From: JBMHDN01 sp049889355 | GTDB taxonomy: Bacteria > Pseudomonadota > Alphaproteobacteria > Puniceispirillales > Puniceispirillaceae | NCBI GenBank assembly: GCA_049889355.1 | Contig: JBMHDN010000043.1 | Location: 1 to 55,523 of the forward strand | DNA: 55,523 nt | Direction of reading: 5' to 3' | Shown: piece by piece, positions 1-8,888 of the stretch | Numbering within the stretch: position 1 is the stretch's first letter | How the letters are laid out: each line of letters starts with the position of its first letter | Notes under the pieces: generated by a model | Told to the model about the DNA's origin: nothing | Seen by the model: only the letters and a program-made list of their open reading frames with translations | The model's database searches: none | Made by a program: the position numbers and the translations under genes

Positions 1-227
1 GTATGGGGGGTGTAATATCAATCTCTTAAAGGTATCACAAAAGGTGTCACAAACAACTTGATGATAATTATATAAAATATTATCTTACAATTAGTTAAAC
101 ACTATCATGGTTCCTAGAGATTGCGTCTCAGCCGCACCATAATTTTCCAATCCATCGTTTCGACCATACCCACGCCACCCTTTGTTATCCAGGGCTTGCC
201 AATGGTTAACTATGTGGGTGGTTTTAT
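1..227. other. AT-rich non-coding left edge
   Basis: I see no convincing gene here. The stretch is AT-rich. Around 137-154 the + strand reads like the last bases of a tRNA acceptor stem plus CCA (TCTCAGCCGCACCA). The preceding bases do not form a T-arm, so it is not a complete tRNA. It could be an attachment-site remnant or chance. Confidence 0.3.
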
Positions 228-410
228 ATGCAAGAGAAGACATGCGTCATGTTTAGATTTGTCATTTTGCTGATAATGGTGATTGTCTTTCGTTCATCAA
301 TTGCGGACAGCAATCTGCCTAACGCAAATGAGTTAAGACACATGAAATCGGCCTTCAAGATAGGCGGTAATAGAGGAATTGGACTGGTAAAATTGCGCAG
401 GCTAGAGTAA
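228..410 (+). CDS. Possible small exported or membrane peptide (60 aa)
   Basis: This is a short open frame. Residues 8-27 are hydrophobic (MFRFVILLIMVIVFRSSIA, followed by a possible cleavage site before DSNLP), which resembles a signal peptide. No clear ribosome binding site precedes the ATG at 228 or the internal ATG at 249. The remaining 35 residues match no family I recognise. It lies 35 bp ahead of the methyltransferase gene on the same strand and could be a leader, but it may be a chance frame in AT-rich DNA. Confidence 0.2.
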   Translation: MQEKTCVMFRFVILLIMVIVFRSSIADSNLPNANELRHMKSAFKIGGNRGIGLVKLRRLE

Positions 411-444
411 GCCAGAGGATAAATCACCAGAAGTTAGCGGTGTA

Positions 445-1278
445 GTGGTAAAAGTGAGTGAGGCAAAAGTGAGTCCAAGTCATTCTGAGCGAAAGCCTGC
501 TGATCTGAAAACATCTAACGAAGTTCATCTCAGCATTGAAGAGCAAAATCAAAAGGCCTATTACAACGCCATCGCCAATGCCTATGACACGCATTATGCC
601 AGCGCGTCCAGCTTGCGCTACCGTGGTGAGCTGTTTGACCGGTTCTTAAAAAATGAGCCGATTGAAGGGCTGAAGGTGCTAGATGCCATGTGCGGTGGCG
701 GTCAAAATAGCGGTTATTTCATGATGCGTGGCGGGCAGGTGACTGGTGTTGATATCTCTGATGAGCAATGCAAAAATTATGGTGCCAGATATCCTGAAAA
801 TGAAGTGATCTGCTGCTCACTTTTTGACAATGGCTTGGCGGAGAACAGCTTTGACTGGATCATCACTGACTCGCTCCATCACATGCATCCAAAGACACAA
901 GAATGTATGGCTGAATTTCATCGTTTGCTGAAACCAGGTGGCAGACTGGTGATATGGGAGCCAGCCGCAGGGTCTATCTTCGATTATATGCGCCAGCTCT
1001 GGTATAGGCTGGATAAGAAATATTTCGAGGAAAATGAAAAATCGATTGATTTGCCGGCGCTGACCAAAAGCCAGCACGCTCAGTTTTCTCTGCAACGGAA
1101 ACTCTATGGCGGCTCAACATCCTATCTATTCAATAATCTCAGTATGGCGCTGCGGATCAGCCCTACAAAATCAGAATTCAGATATAAATTTTTCGATATC
1201 ATTGAACGGGTCTTTGAGCTGTTTCAGACCAAACATACCTCGCTATGGTTTATCGCCATGTTCGAGAAAAAGCTGTGA
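445..1278 (+). CDS. Class I SAM-dependent methyltransferase
   Basis: A 277-residue protein with a Methyltransf_11/UbiE-type Rossmann fold. Motif I is VLDAMCGGGQNSG at about residues 78-90, with Met-Cys in place of the usual acidic/glycine spacing. The acidic end of strand beta2 is VTGVDIS at 99-105. A motif IV-like FDWIITDSLHH follows near 135, and LKPGGRLVIWEP marks the late motif. The start is GTG; no strong Shine-Dalgarno site is visible. The substrate cannot be told from sequence. The first 40 residues are polar and may be unordered. It ends facing the convergent MFS gene. The region is more AT-rich than the rest of the window, which fits an acquired segment. The family call is firm and the function is unknown. 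Confidence 0.85.
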   Translation: MVKVSEAKVSPSHSERKPADLKTSNEVHLSIEEQNQKAYYNAIANAYDTHYASASSLRYRGELFDRFLKNEPIEGLKVLDAMCGGGQNSGYFMMRGGQVTGVDISDEQCKNYGARYPENEVICCSLFDNGLAENSFDWIITDSLHHMHPKTQECMAEFHRLLKPGGRLVIWEPAAGSIFDYMRQLWYRLDKKYFEENEKSIDLPALTKSQHAQFSLQRKLYGGSTSYLFNNLSMALRISPTKSEFRYKFFDIIERVFELFQTKHTSLWFIAMFEKKL

Positions 1279-1344
1279 GCCGCCATCTCTCTAGAGACTG
1301 ATTTCTAGTCGCTCACCATTCTGTGCATTTTGATATGTGATAGG

Positions 1345-1377
1345 GTGGAGCCAAAGTTTTAAACGCAGTGGCTCCAC
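1345..1377. repeat. Inverted repeat between convergent genes
   Basis: Perfect 8-bp arms GTGGAGCC (1345-1352) and GGCTCCAC (1370-1377) are separated by 17 nt. It lies in the 228-bp gap between the convergent methyltransferase and MFS genes. No T-tract follows on either strand, so a rho-independent terminator is only a possibility. Confidence 0.4.
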
Positions 1378-1506
1378 ATAGGCATGCCCCACTCATTTTT
1401 CAGGTCTGTTTAGATTGGATTCTACATAGTACTGACTGAATGTCTTAAAGCCCTGTCTATATATGACAGCATGTTAAACACTAAAGCGGTGCTGGGGTAG
1501 AAGATA

Positions 1507-2568
1507 TCAAAACTTGTCAAGGATGAAGCCGGCAGCTGGTAAAAACAGCAACAATGTTATTTTTGAAACCGTGTTGAATATCGCATCTCCAGTGGCTCTG
1601 AACGCGTCTGATATCTGAGAATGGAACCAGGATGATGAAATGATGACGGCCCCTCTGAGCAAAATAATGGCCAGAATCACAAAACAAATGATCTGGATTT
1701 TGTCATCTGTGATGAGATGTATCATGAAGCCGGAGGCAATGATGATGCCCAGGTAAAGCACCTTATTTCTATGCCCATATGTCTCAATAATAAAAGCGGC
1801 AAGAGATTGTGATAATAAAATTAGGAAGAAGAAAATCCCCCAGTAAAAAGCTTTCACATCACCTATGCCAAGCTGAATAATAGGTTGCCAGAAATTAATC
1901 AGAACCATGTAGAGATAGGCGATCACCAGCAAAAAGATCAGTAAAGGAACATTGCGACGGATAAAGACCAAATGATCTACCCCGAGGTTCAAGGTCTTTT
2001 GATGGTTTTTAGAAGTGTCTTTCAAAATCATCGATGCGATGATGAAGGTGATAAACATGAATGCCGCAGATATAAACCATATCTGGCTATGAGCGACGTC
2101 AGTAATTAAAAAGGGTCCAACAAGCGCACAAGCGGCCATAAACAAATGCTGTTTTTTCTGGAGGTTCGATAGAATGACATGCTTGTGTTCATTTTCGACA
2201 CCATTGAGGAGCATGGCAATAAATGCACCGGAGAATAACGCAATCGATATTGCATTGAAAAATTCTGCAACCATGAAGATATAAAAATGAGAACCCAAAC
2301 CGGTGATCAATAACCACAGACATGAAGCCAGAATGGCCAGCTTTATGGATAAGGATTTGCGCGTTCGATCAGCAATATATGCAAAGGGGATATCGAACAC
2401 CAAAATGATAAGTGCCTGAAAGGATTTTAAATATCCCACTTCGATTAATGATACATCTTTTGTTGTGAGATAAAGAACAGACACACCGCCTACCAGCATG
2501 CGGACCGCAGCAAAAAGCACGCCCAGCCAAATCAGTTTTTGCAATCTGTTATCTATTTCTATTGGCAT
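1507..2568 (-). CDS. MFS transporter
   Basis: A polytopic membrane protein of about 353 residues with repeated hydrophobic segments, consistent with 10-12 helices of a major facilitator. The loop after helix 2 (FDIPFAYIADRTRKSLSIK) carries the D-R-x-R/K signature typical of the MFS loop 2-3 motif. I chose the ATG at 2568 (MPIEIDNRLQK), which directly precedes the first helix. An upstream ATG at 2616 would add 16 residues that do not look like protein and overlap the tail of a decayed upstream frame. Neither start has a clear ribosome binding site. The substrate is unknown. It is rather short for the family and lies in the AT-rich left edge. Confidence 0.75.
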   Translation of the reverse strand: MPIEIDNRLQKLIWLGVLFAAVRMLVGGVSVLYLTTKDVSLIEVGYLKSFQALIILVFDIPFAYIADRTRKSLSIKLAILASCLWLLITGLGSHFYIFMVAEFFNAISIALFSGAFIAMLLNGVENEHKHVILSNLQKKQHLFMAACALVGPFLITDVAHSQIWFISAAFMFITFIIASMILKDTSKNHQKTLNLGVDHLVFIRRNVPLLIFLLVIAYLYMVLINFWQPIIQLGIGDVKAFYWGIFFFLILLSQSLAAFIIETYGHRNKVLYLGIIIASGFMIHLITDDKIQIICFVILAIILLRGAVIISSSWFHSQISDAFRATGDAIFNTVSKITLLLFLPAAGFILDKF

Positions 2569-2785
2569 ATGTAACAATGGGGGTTTTGAACACAAGGCTG
2601 CGTTTCTATGCGGCATCGCGCCGTATGGAAGCCGATCCGTTGATTGATGGTCAGAGGCGCTTCAAATTCCCCTAAATATTTCAACACATCCAGAACAGCA
2701 TAGCCTGCTTTGGCATAGAAGATGGGCCTCTGATGAAGCTGAAACTGAGGTCATCTTTTCCTCCATATGCTCTATTATAAAACAA
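2559..2785 (-). pseudogene. Frameshifted gene remnant upstream of the MFS gene
   Basis: On the minus strand a frame opens at a TTG (2785) and reads LFYNRAYGGKDDLSFSFIRG to about 2718. It then stays protein-like only if the reading frame shifts by one base in a run of C residues. The continued frame reads PIFYAKAGYAVLDVLKYLG and onward to a TAG at 2559. That stop overlaps the MFS start by 10 nt, as in a translationally coupled pair. I do not recognise the family. The simplest reading is a single-base deletion in a GGCCC run, so this is either a young pseudogene or a sequencing error. The frame has no strong start signal of its own. A GGAGG followed by an ATG at 2754 belongs to a different, short frame. 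Confidence 0.35.
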
Positions 2786-2934
2786 CTAAATGTAGCAAAT
2801 TAAAATAGTTATGTGACAAAGGGCTGCTTTTTTGCCGGTTGGAAGGGGCGGGCGCGCATCAAAAAAAGCAGGTTTAGTTTCTGGCCAGAGCTGATATATT
2901 TGGCGCGAAAATATCACAATTTGAGAGCAGCATA

Positions 2935-3408
2935 ATGACAATCAATGAAACAGAATTGGCCGAAGCACGTGTCGCATGGGGTGAGGGCATTATTGCCATT
3001 TCCAACGCCTATGAGGCAGGCGGGATTGAACAAGCCCGCGCGGTGGCCAGCTCCATTCTAGATGATCTGTATGGTCTTGAATTCGGCCCTATTTTGTTCA
3101 AGCCGACTTTGAGCGGTGGAGCGCAGACCTTCCGGCCGACCAAAGAGGGTGCGCTCTCTTATTTCGTGGGTCATGATGCCAATTATCCGGCAGATGGTGG
3201 ATTTGGGATCAAACATTGGCGCAAGGTGACCTCCAAGACCTCCGCCTCTTTCATGCAAGGCGATGTGGCCATGTGGATGGGCTGGGTTACCCTGACCGAT
3301 AAGGATGGCAATGAGGTCACGGTGGATAAAAGCTTTGGCTATAAAAAAGATGCAGGCGGCAATTTGAAAATCGTCCTGCATCACTCATCATTACCCTACC
3401 AGCCCTAA
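2935..3408 (+). CDS. Small NTF2/SnoaL-like protein of unknown function
   Basis: A 157-residue soluble protein without signal peptide or membrane segment. Helical N-terminal residues (AWGEGIIAISNAYEAGG, 14-30) are followed by alternating strands with many Gly and Trp, ending in LKIVLHHSSLPYQP. This layout, including the terminal H-H-S-S-x-P motif, fits SnoaL/NTF2-like cone folds. Related proteins are often labelled phosphoribosyl-AMP cyclohydrolase in error. The ATG has a GAGAG-type ribosome site about 7 nt upstream. A quasi-palindrome (GATATATTT and AAAATATC arms around GGCGCG, about 2890-2915) lies just ahead and could be an operator. The gene stands alone ahead of the TMAO operon, and no function is proposed. 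Confidence 0.7.
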   Translation: MTINETELAEARVAWGEGIIAISNAYEAGGIEQARAVASSILDDLYGLEFGPILFKPTLSGGAQTFRPTKEGALSYFVGHDANYPADGGFGIKHWRKVTSKTSASFMQGDVAMWMGWVTLTDKDGNEVTVDKSFGYKKDAGGNLKIVLHHSSLPYQP

Positions 3409-3712
3409 TCCGAGGCCTTTAGGGATAGGCTACATGTGCGTGCGAGCGCTTATGCGCAAATGCCGTGCTTGTGGCAGAGGTTCTTTTCAACATCTCATCC
3501 TGCACACAACCTCTCTTCGAAAAGATGCGTTTCAACGCCAGATTCGGTCTTTTCTGGCCTTTTCAGACTCTAAATCAGTTTTGGATCATGAAAGGTGTTG
3601 ACGCGCAAAAAAAAGACACTCTATCCTGTTGCTCGGCCTGTTTTTTGGGTCACAGGGGGAATGTACAATTTTTGGTCAAACGGTCTTAAAATCGTTTTCT
3701 AATATCGGTCAT
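3409..3712 (+). other. Leader region ahead of the TMAO operon
   Basis: About 300 bp with no convincing gene. The first part (3404-3435) has short inverted repeats of CCTAA and TTTAGG that could end the upstream transcript, without a T-tract. The frame of the next gene stays open back to a TTG at 3629 without any ribosome binding site. I saw no recognisable riboswitch; a glycine riboswitch was looked for because of the GcvT domain downstream. Confidence 0.35.
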
Positions 3713-5998
3713 TTGCAAGATGGACGGTTTTTCTCAGGCTTTGTCTCGCCGGCAGTGTCTGCACCGTCGCCTATGCACCCGCGTCAGGCATGCAAATTTA
3801 CGCTTGGTGCAGGTGATTTATTGCGTTTGGAACTGGATGGATATACAGGGCAAGTGGCTTTGTTGGCATTTGGCGATGATGGCACGCGCCTTGAACAGCA
3901 ATGTGGCTGGGGCAAGCCTGTGCCACTTGATATGGCCAGTTTTGACAGCGCATATTTAACAGATTGGATAATCAGTCAGGGCGGTAAACCAAGCGAACAC
4001 TCCACAGCTATTATTCTAACAGGCTGCGATGAGGCGGTGATTTTGCGTCCTGCACAAGCCGCAACCATTTGGGTGGCTAATCTGGCTCATGGCTATGAAC
4101 TTGTGGCCGGCGAGGTGGCAGGCCCTATTTTTGTCTTGCATCAACCGGCTTCTTATAAGCCGCTTTTGCCTGAGCCGTTAGGTCATGTACGCGACGAATT
4201 CACCGTCAAACGCGGCACCGCTATCGCCTATGAGCTGTCAAAGGGCGAGTATGTCCAAATTATCGACATTGAGGGCCAGCAATGTTCTGATTTTCAGGCG
4301 ATGCGTCAATCCAGCTTAGAGGCCAAGCTATCAGCTGGTCTTGAATGTCTGATAGATAATACCGCCACCCGCTCTATGGTGGGGCGTTCTTATCCGGCAC
4401 CTGGTCTCTTTGACAAATTTTATGATGCAGACATGCGCCCGCTTTTGCGTGTGGTTCAAGATACATGCGGGCGTCATGATACCTTTGGTCTGGCCTGTAC
4501 AGCACGCGGTTATGAAGAGCGCGGCTTTCCAGGTCATCTCAATTGCTCAGACAATATATCAAACGCGCTCTCCCCTTATGGGGTGGCACCGCGCTCAGCC
4601 TGGCCGGCGATTAATTTTTTCTGGAATACATGGGTGGATAATACGCATCAGATCTGCACCGAAGAGGCCCATTCACGGCCTGGTGATTATGTGGTGATGG
4701 AGGCGCTGGATGATGTGCTGTGTGTCTCAACCGCCTGCCCGGATGACATTGACCCGATTAATGGTTGGAATCCGACTGATATTCATGTCCGGATTTACAG
4801 CCCGAAAGTGCATATTGAACCTGCTATAGCCTATCGCATGAAGGAGGATGCGCCTATGCAGACTAGCCGGCCTTCGGCCTTTCATGAACGCCTTGAACCT
4901 TTGACAAATCATTTTGCCCCGGCACGTGATCTCTGGGCTGCCGTCTCTTTTCCAGGCACTGGATCAGTTGGTGAATATTGGGCCTGCCGCGAGGGTGCCA
5001 CCCTGCAGGATATGAGCAGTCTGCGCAAAATTGATATTATCGGACCTGATGCAGAGCGTCTGCTCCAGCTGGCGATGAGTCGCAATATCTCAAAGCTGGC
5101 AGTCTGGCGGGGGCTATACAGCCTGATGTGTGATGAGCGCGGCGAGATTATTGATGATGGGACACTCTTCAGGCTTGCCCCGCATCTCTTCCGCTGGTGT
5201 TGCGGATCAGAAGAGAGCGGGCGTTGGCTTAGCCAGCTGGCAGAGGAAAATGGCTGGCAGGTCCGCATTCATGATTTGGGTGGCGCGCTGCCTAATCTGG
5301 CCCTGCAAGGTCCAAAATCACGCGACATTCTGCGCAAAATCATCTTCACCCAGCCTCATGTGCCAGACCTTGATCAGTTGAATTGGTTCGGGGTTACAAT
5401 TGCCAGGCTAAATGACCGTGAAGGGGCGCCTTTTATGCTGGCCAGAACAGGCTATACAGGCGAGCTCGGCTATGAGCTTTTCTGTGCAGAGCAAGATGCG
5501 CTGGATTTGTGGGATGCGCTGATGACAGCAGGGGCGGATGAGGGGCTTGTCCCGATGGGTTCAGCGGCGCTGGAGACCATCCGCATTGAGGCAGGCCTGG
5601 CAGGCGCACAAGAATTTTCTGCTGGTTCAGATGCGCTGGAAGCGGGCCTTGGTTTTGCAGTGGATATGCGCAAAACTGATTTTATCGGCAAGGCTGCATT
5701 AGAACGCAATATGTCAGCCCAGCGCCGCAAGCTGGTCGGCTTAAAATTTGCCTGTGATGATGTGCCGCTTCATGGCGCAGCGATATATCAAGGAGAACGG
5801 CAGGTAGGTGTGATCACCTCGGCCACCTATTCTCCAATGTTTGAACACACGATTGCGATGGCAAGAGTGTCGGTTGAGGTTGCAGACCAAGGCCGTGAAT
5901 TAGAGGTTGGTCAGCTGGATGGACGCATGAAACGTCTGAGTGCACAGGTGACTGAACTCCCATTTTATGACCCAAAACGTGAAAGGGCGCGGGCATGA
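3713..5998 (+). CDS. tdm: Trimethylamine N-oxide demethylase (DUF1989-GcvT fusion)
   Basis: About 760 residues. The N-terminal third is a small beta domain. The middle holds DUF1989, with VQIIDIEGQQCSDFQA, a C-x-R-H-D-T-F-G-L-A-C-T segment and DDVLCVSTACPDDIDP as Cys-rich metal-site motifs. The C-terminal 360 residues are a GcvT tetrahydrofolate-binding domain (ARTGYTGELGYELF, LETIRIEAG, DFIGKAAL). This architecture is that of Tdm, which splits TMAO into dimethylamine and formaldehyde and passes the C1 unit to tetrahydrofolate. The stop overlaps the start of the ABC ATPase gene by 4 nt, and the whole tmo importer follows, which supports the call. The start is uncertain: the frame is open from TTG 3629, and TTG 3713, GTG 3755 and ATG 3773 are alternatives. 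None has a good ribosome site. Residues before 3773 (DGRFFSGFVSP) look coding. Confidence 0.82.
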   Translation: MQDGRFFSGFVSPAVSAPSPMHPRQACKFTLGAGDLLRLELDGYTGQVALLAFGDDGTRLEQQCGWGKPVPLDMASFDSAYLTDWIISQGGKPSEHSTAIILTGCDEAVILRPAQAATIWVANLAHGYELVAGEVAGPIFVLHQPASYKPLLPEPLGHVRDEFTVKRGTAIAYELSKGEYVQIIDIEGQQCSDFQAMRQSSLEAKLSAGLECLIDNTATRSMVGRSYPAPGLFDKFYDADMRPLLRVVQDTCGRHDTFGLACTARGYEERGFPGHLNCSDNISNALSPYGVAPRSAWPAINFFWNTWVDNTHQICTEEAHSRPGDYVVMEALDDVLCVSTACPDDIDPINGWNPTDIHVRIYSPKVHIEPAIAYRMKEDAPMQTSRPSAFHERLEPLTNHFAPARDLWAAVSFPGTGSVGEYWACREGATLQDMSSLRKIDIIGPDAERLLQLAMSRNISKLAVWRGLYSLMCDERGEIIDDGTLFRLAPHLFRWCCGSEESGRWLSQLAEENGWQVRIHDLGGALPNLALQGPKSRDILRKIIFTQPHVPDLDQLNWFGVTIARLNDREGAPFMLARTGYTGELGYELFCAEQDALDLWDALMTAGADEGLVPMGSAALETIRIEAGLAGAQEFSAGSDALEAGLGFAVDMRKTDFIGKAALERNMSAQRRKLVGLKFACDDVPLHGAAIYQGERQVGVITSATYSPMFEHTIAMARVSVEVADQGRELEVGQLDGRMKRLSAQVTELPFYDPKRERARA

Positions 5999-7041
5999 GC
6001 AACGCTGTTGTAGAGCTGGAAAATGTATGGAAGGTCTTTGGTGATCGTGCACCAGAGGCCATGCAGGCGATCCGGCAAGAAGGAATTGGTAAGCAAGAAG
6101 TATTGGAACGCTTTGATGCTGTTGTCGGGGTGAAAGATGCCAGCTTTCAGGTGCAGGAAGGTGAAATTTTCTGTCTGATGGGCTTGTCAGGTTCTGGCAA
6201 ATCAACCCTTGTGCGCCATATCAACCGGCTGATTGAACCAACCGCTGGTGCTATCCGCATTTTAGGTGAGGATGTTGGCCAGCTGAAACCAGATGCCCTG
6301 CGCGCCTTGCGTGCGGATAAAATTGGCATGGTGTTTCAGAATATGGCACTTCTGCCACACCGTTCTGTGCGCGATAATATTGGTTTTGCGCTGGAATTGC
6401 GGGGCATGGATGAATATCACAAATTCAAAGAAGCTGAACGGGCGTTAGAGACTGTCTCGCTGCATGGCTATGGTGACCGCCTGCCTTCTGAATTATCTGG
6501 CGGTATGCAACAGCGCGTAGGCTTGGCCCGGGCGTTGGCAGCAGACCCTGAAATTCTGCTGATGGATGAACCTTTTTCTGCGCTTGACCCGCTTATTCGG
6601 CGTAATTTGCAAGATGAATTCCTCAGCCTCTCAGAAAATCTGAAAAAGACGACTGTCTTCATTACCCATGATTTGGATGAAGCCATTCGCATGGGCGATA
6701 GAATCGGCATTATGAAAGATGGCGAAATCGTCCAGATTGGCACAGCAGAAGACATTGTAACCGCACCTGCCGATGATTATGTGGCTGATTTTGTGGCTGG
6801 CATTTCGCGCCTCAAGCTGGTTTCAGCGTCTAAGATTATGGTGCCTGCAGATGAGCATAAAAAAATGCATGGGGCGCTACCTGAAGGGGGGCCAGAAGCA
6901 CGCCCCGAAGATGATTTGGATACGTTGGTAAGCCTGAGCACAGGCACTGATTTACCTGTGATTATTAAAGCAGATGGCAAGGCTGTTGGCGTTGTGACAA
7001 AAGATACGCTGCTCAGAGGCTTACAAGGGGGAGCCGCGTGA
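5995..7041 (+). CDS. tmoV: TMAO/betaine-type ABC transporter, ATP-binding subunit
   Basis: A 348-residue ProV-family ATPase. Walker A GLSGSGKST is at 63-71, the Q-loop at GMVFQNMALLPHRS, the signature LSGGMQQRV at 167-175, Walker B ILLMDEP at 187-193, and the switch His in ITHDLDEA near 224. After about residue 265 a CBS-like tail follows (VIIKADGKAVGVVTKDTLL), as in quaternary-amine importers. It overlaps tdm by 4 nt and the permease gene by 4 nt, so the genes are translationally coupled. TMAO specificity is inferred from the tdm neighbour. By sequence alone it could equally be a glycine betaine or choline importer. The symbol follows ProV by analogy. Confidence 0.85.
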   Translation: MSNAVVELENVWKVFGDRAPEAMQAIRQEGIGKQEVLERFDAVVGVKDASFQVQEGEIFCLMGLSGSGKSTLVRHINRLIEPTAGAIRILGEDVGQLKPDALRALRADKIGMVFQNMALLPHRSVRDNIGFALELRGMDEYHKFKEAERALETVSLHGYGDRLPSELSGGMQQRVGLARALAADPEILLMDEPFSALDPLIRRNLQDEFLSLSENLKKTTVFITHDLDEAIRMGDRIGIMKDGEIVQIGTAEDIVTAPADDYVADFVAGISRLKLVSASKIMVPADEHKKMHGALPEGGPEARPEDDLDTLVSLSTGTDLPVIIKADGKAVGVVTKDTLLRGLQGGAA

Positions 7042-8849
7042 TGGCTGATACACAAGTGGCAAATACAGATGAACGTGATGTCTCGATTGGCGAGTTCGTC
7101 CAGGTCTCAAAGAGCTATTATGAAAAGACATTTGAGCGTTTGCAGCGCGGCGAGCTGCCACGTTGGCATATCAATATCTGGGGGCTTTTAATCCCGTGGT
7201 TCTGGGCAGCCAGACGCGGTGTCTGGCTGATGTTCTGGCTTGCACTAGCTATTGATGTTATCGCTATTGCTTGCTTGATGCAGGTGGTGAAATTTACGCC
7301 GCTTTTGGCAGAGGCGATGCTGAACCCAGATGCGAACAGAACGTTGATACCACGCTATACAGGCTGGATTGAGCTCTATAGCACTGTGGGGTGGTCTATG
7401 TTAGTGGTTGGCCATCTGTGGCTCGCTTCCATGGCCAACCGTTGGTATTTCGCGCAATATAACCGCTGGCGTATCTTGGATAGTGTGGCAAGTGGTGTTG
7501 GCATAAAGCGTGTGCTGACTGCCATTATTATCATCCTGATTTGTGTGCCGATTACCACCTACCGCTCGACCCAGCTGCGGGCAGATGAACGTGCCTGTCT
7601 CAATCAGGTGAAATCAGGTGAGATTGTCGCTGATTTGTTGGCCCGCTATGAGGTGAGTGATATTGGTGCGCTGACAGGTGCCTTGGCAACCGAACTGGCG
7701 GCCGTATCTGCCGAATATGACCGGCTAGATGGGCTCGACAGCCCGACCAAGGCAGAGAAAACCCAGCGCAGTGCAACACGTAAACAGCTGCGCAATCTGG
7801 AGCGTGAAAGCAAAGCCGTAGATGGCTATCAGGCGATTACGGCAAAAGACCGGTTTGATTGTGCGTTTATTGATGATTTCCCAACGCTGACACGTATTGT
7901 CCCGCCTGGCGAGGTGCGTTATCGCCGAGTCCCTGATGAGGCAGCTATCGCGGCAGGGGATGAAGATGCAACCATGGTGATTGAACAGCGCAAACCGCCT
8001 GTTGAAGGCCGGCGGGTGACCATCTTCACCTATAATGCAGAAGGTATTGATACCAGCATTAATTATCTGCGTGCCCAATATGCCGGTTTCTTTGATGCGA
8101 TGACCCATGTCTTGCGTCAGTCGCTTATTCGGGTGGAAGTGGCCTTTATGCAGACACCATGGCCAGTGATCGCTTTCTTGTTCCTGGCACTCAGCTGGGC
8201 CTATACCAACAGAGCGACCACTATTTTTGTGGCAGGTAGCCTGGCCTTCCTAGCCGTGTTTGAATTATGGCAGGTCGCGATGCAGACCATGGCCCTCGTG
8301 GTAGTGGCGACAGCCATTTGCGTGATCATTGGCCTGCCAGTTGGGATCTGGATGGCGAAAAATAAATGGTTCAGATGGCTGACCGAACCGGTGTTGGATG
8401 TGATGCAAACGATCCCGTCTTTGAGTTATCTGGTCCCTGCGGTGGCTTTCTTTGGTATTTCACAGCCACCGGCGGTGCTGGCCACTGTGGTCTTCTCAAT
8501 CCCGCCAATGGTCAAGCTAACCGCACTTGGTATTTTGCAGGTGCCTGAAAGCACCAAAGAAGCGGCATTGGCCTTTGGCAGTTCGAACCGACAATTGCTG
8601 ACCAAGGTGGAACTGCCGATGGCGATCCCATCCATTATGGCTGGCTTAAACCAAACCATTATGCTGGCGCTCTCAATGGCGACCATCTCTGCCTTCATTG
8701 GGGCAGCAGGTCTCGGCGCGCTGGTAACAGAATCTCTTGGCGATGCACAGGCTGGTAAGGGCCTGCTCGCTGGGATAGCAATCGCCCTTGTGGCGATGAT
8801 GATTGACCGCATCCTTCGGGGTATCCGCGCGTCTTTCAGTCGTATTTAA
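7038..8849 (+). CDS. tmoW: TMAO/betaine-type ABC transporter, permease with long N-terminal extension
   Basis: 603 residues, about twice a minimal ProW. Residues 45-80 (LLIPWFWAARRGVWLMFWLA) resemble a DUF2628-like membrane segment, and further helices lie near 110-130 and 165-180. A charged, probably extracytoplasmic region of about 160 residues follows (180-345), with a Lys/Arg-rich stretch around TKAEKTQRSATRKQLRNLERE. The C-terminal 230 residues are the classic BPD permease domain with the EAA loop (EAALAFGSSNRQLLTKVELP). Start ATGATG overlaps the ATPase gene. The large soluble insert may take part in substrate capture or gating. Assignment to the tdm operon is firm from the overlaps. Confidence 0.85.
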   Translation: MMADTQVANTDERDVSIGEFVQVSKSYYEKTFERLQRGELPRWHINIWGLLIPWFWAARRGVWLMFWLALAIDVIAIACLMQVVKFTPLLAEAMLNPDANRTLIPRYTGWIELYSTVGWSMLVVGHLWLASMANRWYFAQYNRWRILDSVASGVGIKRVLTAIIIILICVPITTYRSTQLRADERACLNQVKSGEIVADLLARYEVSDIGALTGALATELAAVSAEYDRLDGLDSPTKAEKTQRSATRKQLRNLERESKAVDGYQAITAKDRFDCAFIDDFPTLTRIVPPGEVRYRRVPDEAAIAAGDEDATMVIEQRKPPVEGRRVTIFTYNAEGIDTSINYLRAQYAGFFDAMTHVLRQSLIRVEVAFMQTPWPVIAFLFLALSWAYTNRATTIFVAGSLAFLAVFELWQVAMQTMALVVVATAICVIIGLPVGIWMAKNKWFRWLTEPVLDVMQTIPSLSYLVPAVAFFGISQPPAVLATVVFSIPPMVKLTALGILQVPESTKEAALAFGSSNRQLLTKVELPMAIPSIMAGLNQTIMLALSMATISAFIGAAGLGALVTESLGDAQAGKGLLAGIAIALVAMMIDRILRGIRASFSRI

Positions 8850-8888
8850 CCCTAAGCAGACCAACCAAATTATAATATGGAGGAAACA

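Noticed and set aside
137..154. Complete tRNA gene at the left edge
   Set aside because: Only the last bases resemble a tRNA 3' end; no T-arm, anticodon arm or D-arm could be drawn.
1345..1377. Rho-independent terminator
   Set aside because: The stem is good but the loop is long and no T-tract follows on either strand; kept only as an inverted repeat.
3409..3712. Glycine riboswitch ahead of the GcvT-containing gene
   Set aside because: The conserved core segments of that riboswitch are not present.
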